From assembly GCF_000003815.2 (NCBI RefSeq), contig NC_049985.1, positions 15,034,522-15,098,521 of the forward strand: DNA of 64,000 nucleotides, written 5' to 3'. The notes below the pieces were generated by a model. It searched no databases. It was not told the DNA's origin and saw only the letters and a program-made list of their open reading frames with translations. Position 1 is the stretch's first letter; the number at the start of each line of letters is the position of its first letter. The DNA is from Branchiostoma floridae (Eukaryota; Chordata; Leptocardii; Amphioxiformes; Branchiostomatidae). Of this stretch, positions 58,901 through 64,000 are shown in pieces. The position numbers and the translations under genes are program-made.

Positions 58901-59500
58901 ACTAGTAGGTACCAGCCAGACAGTGGGTCGAGTGATCCGACCCATGGGAAGGCTGGGACTGAGGGTGATACCGAATTCATTGTGTTGTATTTTACTTTTA
59001 TGTCATACCTGGGCCGCAATAATGGTTGATACGGGTGTTCTGGACCGGGTGATAAAAAGCTGCATCACACGGGCTTTGAACTTTTATCACACAGGCTTCA
59101 GTCAAACACTTACGCACTCTTCCCACACCTAGAGCGGCACAGTTTAAAATTCGAACATCTGATTCGGACGTTAGAATTGCTGCTGTAACTGTTTTTGTTC
59201 GAGGACACCAAAGTTTTTATAACTTCTGGCACGTTTCGCATCGAAACTTGTGTTTTTTCAGGTAGGTATGTCATAAACAAAATAAAACATGGTGTATTCT
59301 GCATCACCCTCGGTCTCAGCCCTCCCGCGGTCGGGCTGGTACTTTGGGTGATATGGAATACACCGTGTCAATTCGAGAAAACTTCCAAGAAAAGAACTCC
59401 GCTCTATTCAATTGATGGAAGCCTGTGTAATACAAATAAAAAGCCTGAGTGATACAGAAAAGTACCATCCGGTCCAGAACACCTGTATCGAATGTTATCA
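58880..59500. repeat. Nested inverted repeats inside the large element
   Basis: gatacgggtgttctggaccg (about 59028) is inverted at about 59468-59490 (cggtccagaacacctgtatc). 'acagtgtattctgcatca' and 'gggtgatatggaatacac' blocks repeat the same theme. Probably a smaller foldback element inserted in the large one. Confidence 0.65.
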
Positions 59501-61140
59501 GGTATGAAGTGTGCCAATGATGATATTGAGCATGCAGGACTCACTGTAGTCTCGAGTCTTACCTATGGAGTGTGTAGCAGCATTGAAGTAGTCAGCAGCT
59601 AAACTTCTGGCTGATGCTTGCTTTACTCAGGACTGGCTATCCACCCTCACAACTTGTGCTGCATGTCTGAAGGAGGTATCTACTGCAGCTGTACTGGAGG
59701 CATATAAAAAGGGAAACGATGACACAAATGACAAAATCAGATCCGGTCAACCCAGAATGTAATACATAAACACCGTAACTTAAATCCATACCTGAAATAT
59801 AATATAAAATGTATTAAACAAATATTAAATTAGTGACCAAATAGCTGTCAGTTACTGAACAGTGTTCAAATTATTAAAGGTTAGCCCTTGATAAAAATAA
59901 TAGTCACGACGAGTTTGACAGCCTTGGCTGTCTGTGATGCCAGCCATTTGAACGAATAAATGAACGAAAATTAAATATATAAATATGTATATAAATTATA
60001 ATAATAACCACCAGGTGCCAGTCAGTAGGTACCCAAATTATGAGTAATGAGGCAGTTTTAACGTGGTCGTATATCAAAGCACAATTATTCACCCCTCAAG
60101 TGCTGTTTTGCAGCATATTTTCATAAAACCTAATACGAAACGCCTGTTGTCCAAAAAAAATTATTAGGCATTTTCCTAATGGGGGAGGGGGGCAGGCTAG
60201 CTGGAGACAAATTTGCGTTTCTGATGATCACATGTCAAAAACATTAGACAAGTGGGAAAAACGAACCTACATTTTGCTTTAAAATAAAACAGCACAGTCT
60301 AATAATATTCTCTACTCACCGAAGTACACGTTGGTAATCCTGTTAGGGGTGCGCCGCCCAGGGTGGGAGGGGGGCGGCCGCCAAACGTACATCCAAAAAC
60401 ATCAGTCACGATCATTTTCCGTCCGTTTAAGCTTACACCATATTCCCCCAACACTCACAAGCCTCTCCCAAATTGCTGGCCGACCATAGCAGACTCCTTG
60501 TGCCATTTTTAGCGTAGAAAGCGATACGTAAAACCTCGTAGTCATGTCCGATCTCATTTCTGTAACGACTTTTTTCTAATCGTCCCGCCCGCATAGTGCG
60601 CATGCGTATCCGACGGTCCAATCAGATCGTAGTATCTCTGTGGCCTTTAGGATGTTGACCCCATGGTCGGAAGTTGACCTTTTAGCATCCAATACAGCAA
60701 GAGTACCTGGGACATTTGTGAAACCAAAAAGCTCCTTGGTGAAACAACGTAAAAGCTTATAAGACTTTCCTTTCTTGGTTAGATTCAAGTTTTCTTTACA
60801 GCAAAGATTGACCTTTTATCTCTTTAATTTTTTCACTGTAGATTTAGAGTGTGTGTCAAGCTGTGACCTTTGTTATTCATCACAAACTGTGTAGTATAAT
60901 ACATAAGATCTGTTATTGTGAACTGTCTTGAGTCTTAACTGAAGCATTTTTCTTTATAAATATAAAACGGGCCCACTATGTAATTCTAGGTATGGTAAAC
61001 AATCATAGTTAAATACCTCTTATACTCGTTCATAAATAAAACTAGAACAACAATAACTTTATTACGCCTACAATTTCACTCAGGGCCTAAAAAGCTAGTT
61101 GACTGGTAATGATAACTCTGTTCGACTTTTATGCTCTGAC
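59501..61140. other. Interior of the large element, right part
   Basis: No gene recognised. 60330-60620 is locally GC-rich with CpG and a CCAAT box at about 60619; promoter-like but unsupported. Confidence 0.4.
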
Positions 61141-61149
61141 CTCTGTCCC

Positions 61150-61685
61150 CAATACTATTATCTCAGGGGATGTTCTGTACACTTATCTCAGGGCGGTGGG
61201 GTGTTCTGTACCCTTCAGGTACCCCCGCCCTGATATAACCATTATCTCAGGGCGGTGAGGTGTTCTATACACTTCGGGTACCCCCGCTCTGAGATAACCG
61301 TTATCTCAGGGGGGGTGGGGTGTTCTGTACACTGTGGGTACCCCCGCCCTGAGATAACTCTTATCTCGGGGCTGTGGGGTGTTCTGTACCCTTCGGGTAC
61401 CCCCGGCCTGAGATAAGGGTTATCTCAGGGTGGTGGGGTGTTCTGTACACTGCGGGTACCACCGCCCTGAGATAACTCTTATCTCGGGGCTGTGGGGTGT
61501 TCTGTACCCTTCGGGTACCCCCGGCCTGAGATAAGGGTTATCTCAGGGTGGTGGGGTGTTCTGTACACTGCGGGTACCACCGCCCTGAGAAAAGGATTAT
61601 CTCTTCGGGTACCCCCGGCTTGAGATAAGGGTTACCTCAGGGCGGTGGGGTGTTCTCTACCCTTCGTGTACCCCCACCCTGAGCC
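61150..61685. repeat. 59-bp palindromic satellite
   Basis: About eight to nine units, each with arms 'ttatctcagggcgg' and 'ccgccctgagataa' around 'ggtgttctgtac' and 'gggtacccc', so each unit can fold into a hairpin. A 118-119-bp dimer is repeated at about 61351 and 61470. Confidence 0.92.
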
Positions 61686-63245
61686 TTATACCAGGGTACA
61701 TCCTGACAATGTAATACATGTACCCCTGTATAACGCCTTATATCAGGGTCCATCCTGACAATGTAATACATGTACCCCTGTATAAGGCCTTATTTCAGGG
61801 TCCATCCTGACAATGTAATACATGTATCCTGTATAACGCCTTATATCAGGGTCCATCCTGACAATGTAATACATGTACCCCTGTATAAGGCCTTATTTCA
61901 GGGTCCATGCTGACAATGTAATACATGTACCCCTGTATAACGCCTTATATCAGGGTCCATCCTGACAATGTAATACATGTACCCCTGTATAACGCCTTAT
62001 ATCAGGGTACATCCTGACAATGTAATACATGTACCCCTGTATAAGGCCTTATTTCAGGGTCCATCCTGACAATGTAATACATGTACCCCTGTATAACGCC
62101 TTATATCAGGGTCCATCCTGACAATGTAATACATGTACCCCTGTATAAGGCCTTATTTCAGGGTCCATCCTGACAATGTAATACATGTACCCCTGTATAA
62201 GGCCTTATATCAGGGTCCATCCTGACAATGTAATACATGTACCCCTGTACAAATGTATAAGGCCTTATATCAGGGTCCATCCTGACAATGTTATACATGT
62301 ACCCCTGTATAATATCAGGGTCCATCCTGACAATGTAATACATGTACCCCTGTATAACGCCTTATATCAGGGTCCATCCTGACAATGTAATACATGTACC
62401 CCTGTATAACGCCTTATATCAGGGTCCATCCTGACAATGTAATACATGTACCCCTGTATAAGGCCTTATTTCAGGGTCCATCCTGACAATGTAATACATG
62501 TACCCCTGTATAACGCCTTATATCAGGGTCCATCCTGACAATGTTATACATGTACCCCTGTATAAGGCCTTATATCAGGGTCCATCCTGACAATGTAATA
62601 CATGTACCCCTGTATAAGGCCTTATACCAGGGTCCATCCTGACAATGTAATACATGTACCCCTGTATAACGCCTTATATCAGGGTCCATCCTGACAATGT
62701 AATACATGTACCCCTGTATAACGCCTTATATCAGGGTCCATCCTGACAATGTAATACATGTTCCTCTGTATAATGCCTTATATCAGGGTCCATCCTGACA
62801 ATGTAATACATGTACCCCTGTATAACGCCTTATATCAGGGTCCATCCTGACAATGTAATACATGTACCCATGTATAACGCCTTATATCAGGGTCCATCCT
62901 GACAATGTAATACATGTACCCCTGTATAACGCCTTATATCAGGGTCCATCCTGACAATATAACGCCTTATTCAGGGGTCCCTTATATCAGGGTCCATCCT
63001 GACAATGTAATACATGCACCCCTGTATAACGCCTTATATCAGGGTCCATCCTGACAATGTAATACATGTACCCCTGTATAACGCCTTATATCAGGGTCCA
63101 TCCTGACAATGTAATACATGTACCCCTGTATAAGGCCTTATTTCAGGGTCCATCCTGACAATGTAATACATGTACCCCTGTATAATGCCTTATTTCAGGG
63201 TCCATCCTGACAATGTAATACATGTACCCCTGTTTAAGGCCTTAT
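61686..63245. repeat. 52-bp satellite, about 30 copies
   Basis: Unit: cgccttatatcagggtccat, then cctgacaatgtaatacatgt, then acccctgtataa. Two variants alternate (cgccttatat and ggccttattt). Reading frames across it are artefacts. Confidence 0.96.
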
Positions 63246-63249
63246 ACCA

Positions 63250-63380
63250 GGGTGCTTTACCAGCATTTACCCGTATTTATCCAAATTTACCGGGTAAATA
63301 TGTGCTAAATGTGGGTAAATATTGTAGATCACATTTACCGGGTATTTACACATCAATGGTAAGTTTGGTAAATCCGATAT
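63250..63380. repeat. Right subterminal TTTACC array
   Basis: 'tttaccagcatttacccg', 'atttaccgggtaaat' and related motifs mirror the left subterminal array. Confidence 0.85.
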
Positions 63381-63391
63381 TTCATGCAGTG

Positions 63392-64000
63392 ATGAGAATA
63401 TTCTATCATAGCATTTTTTTCAATGTATCTCTTGTTCCAGACATGCTATGGTCTTGATATTTTGGTGGTAGATAGCTTTTGGTGTCATGAAAAAGTGGGG
63501 CAAGTTTCAGCCCCCTAGCATTTAATTGTGGAACTGCATGGGTGTTTTTGTCAAGACACTCCAAAGAGGATAACTGCAGAAAGAAACGATGGATTGCCTG
63601 CATTTCAGGCATGCGGGTAGCTTAGGCAAAGATGTTCATAATGATATACATGTTATGCAAATGAGGACTTAATTTGCATAATTAATGAGGAAATTGTATA
63701 GTTCCATTGTTTTCAATAACTGGACCTCAATACATGTAACACATGTTAATTACGATAGGTGCAATATAAGCAGATACCAAATATGGTAATGAGGAACTTA
63801 TTTGCATAATTTATGTAAAAATTGCAAAACCGCTTTATGATTAATAATGGGAATTTTATAACTGTGACATGTGTACGTTAGTCAATGATGAACAACACCA
63901 TGCATAAATTATGTTAATGTGTTAGTCAATTGCATGAAAGTTACGAAAGCTCTAAATTTTCATGGAGGTATGAGGTCGCCGAACTCTAGTTGTGAATAAT
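63392..64000. repeat. Right flank repeat (gggccccctagc family)
   Basis: 'atgctatggtcttgatattt', 'agccccctagcatttaa' and 'ttgcataattaatgagg' match the left flank. The window ends in the same 'catggaggt' block that opens the left flank at about 56480. Confidence 0.7.

Larger units (their letters stand above)
56956..63391. mobile_element. CACTA/EnSpm-like DNA transposon, about 6.4 kb
   Basis: Begins CACTGCATGAAAAGTCGAAT and ends with the inverted ...ATTTCATGCAGTG. The trinucleotide ATG stands on both sides (56953-56955, 63392-63394). CACTA-type elements make 3-bp target duplications and carry short subterminal repeats; here TTTACC motifs fill 56989-57420 and 63250-63380. No transposase reading frame was found, so it looks non-autonomous. 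Most of the right half is satellite. Confidence 0.7.

Noticed and set aside
61150-63245. CRISPR-like regular repeats
   Set aside because: Contiguous satellite units without unique spacers, in an animal genome.
62158-63457. Frames with Y-I-V-R-M-D-P-D-I or V-H-P-D-N-V-I-H-V repeats
   Set aside because: Translations of the 52-bp satellite.

Overview
The window reads as nuclear DNA of an invertebrate chordate. The best guess is a cephalochordate (amphioxus, Branchiostoma). Genes are split by GT-AG introns, introns and spacers are full of short inverted-repeat transposons, SINE-like copies and satellites, and the gene content (a many-kringle receptor, a long TPR-array gene, a prokineticin-receptor-like GPCR) fits that lineage. 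The species is inferred, not proven. There is no operon structure, CRISPR array or rRNA gene. All gene models below were built by hand from reading frames, splice consensus and intron phase.

Region by region. 1-3500 is an 11-bp minisatellite with an assembly gap (1877-2256) and an approximately 1.43-kb higher-order duplication, followed by a (CA)n tract. 3650-6295 has no recognisable gene. 6296-27784 (minus) is one 34-exon gene for a type I membrane protein of about 1533 aa: signal peptide, 16 kringle domains, short linkers, one membrane helix and a tail ending in an NPNY motif. The kringles form four repeats of the same cassette (kringle a, kringle b, linker, kringle c, kringle d, linker). 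Two candidate signal-peptide first exons (27709-27784 and 30062-30107) both end in phase 1 and could feed the same body. 30108-33159 is spacer with a CAGA satellite.

33160-46916 (minus) is a seven-exon serine/threonine kinase gene with an intact CAMK-type catalytic domain and a roughly 600-residue highly charged C-terminal tail. Its 8.3-kb third-from-5'-end interval (the intron 37472-45798) holds a complete gene on the opposite strand: 38712-44618 (plus), about 1518 aa, with N-terminal helical repeats, a nucleotidyltransferase-like motif and 14 kinesin-light-chain-type TPRs of 44 aa. 48981-52522 (minus) is the 3' part of a prokineticin-receptor-like GPCR (TM4 to the C terminus); the exon for TM1-3 is not seen and probably lies beyond the window.

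The right end is transposon territory: a deleted mariner (55355-55932), a TTAA-flanked MITE (54450-54704), and a 6.4-kb element (56956-63391) with CACTG...CAGTG ends, an ATG target duplication and TTTACC-rich subterminal arrays. That combination points to a CACTA/EnSpm-type transposon. It carries two satellites, a 59-bp palindromic array and a 52-bp array of about 30 copies.

The most unusual items are the four-fold kringle cassette with a plasminogen-like D-x-D lysine-site motif kept only in the d kringles, the nucleotidyltransferase-TPR gene nested in a kinase intron, and the satellite-bearing CACTA-like element.
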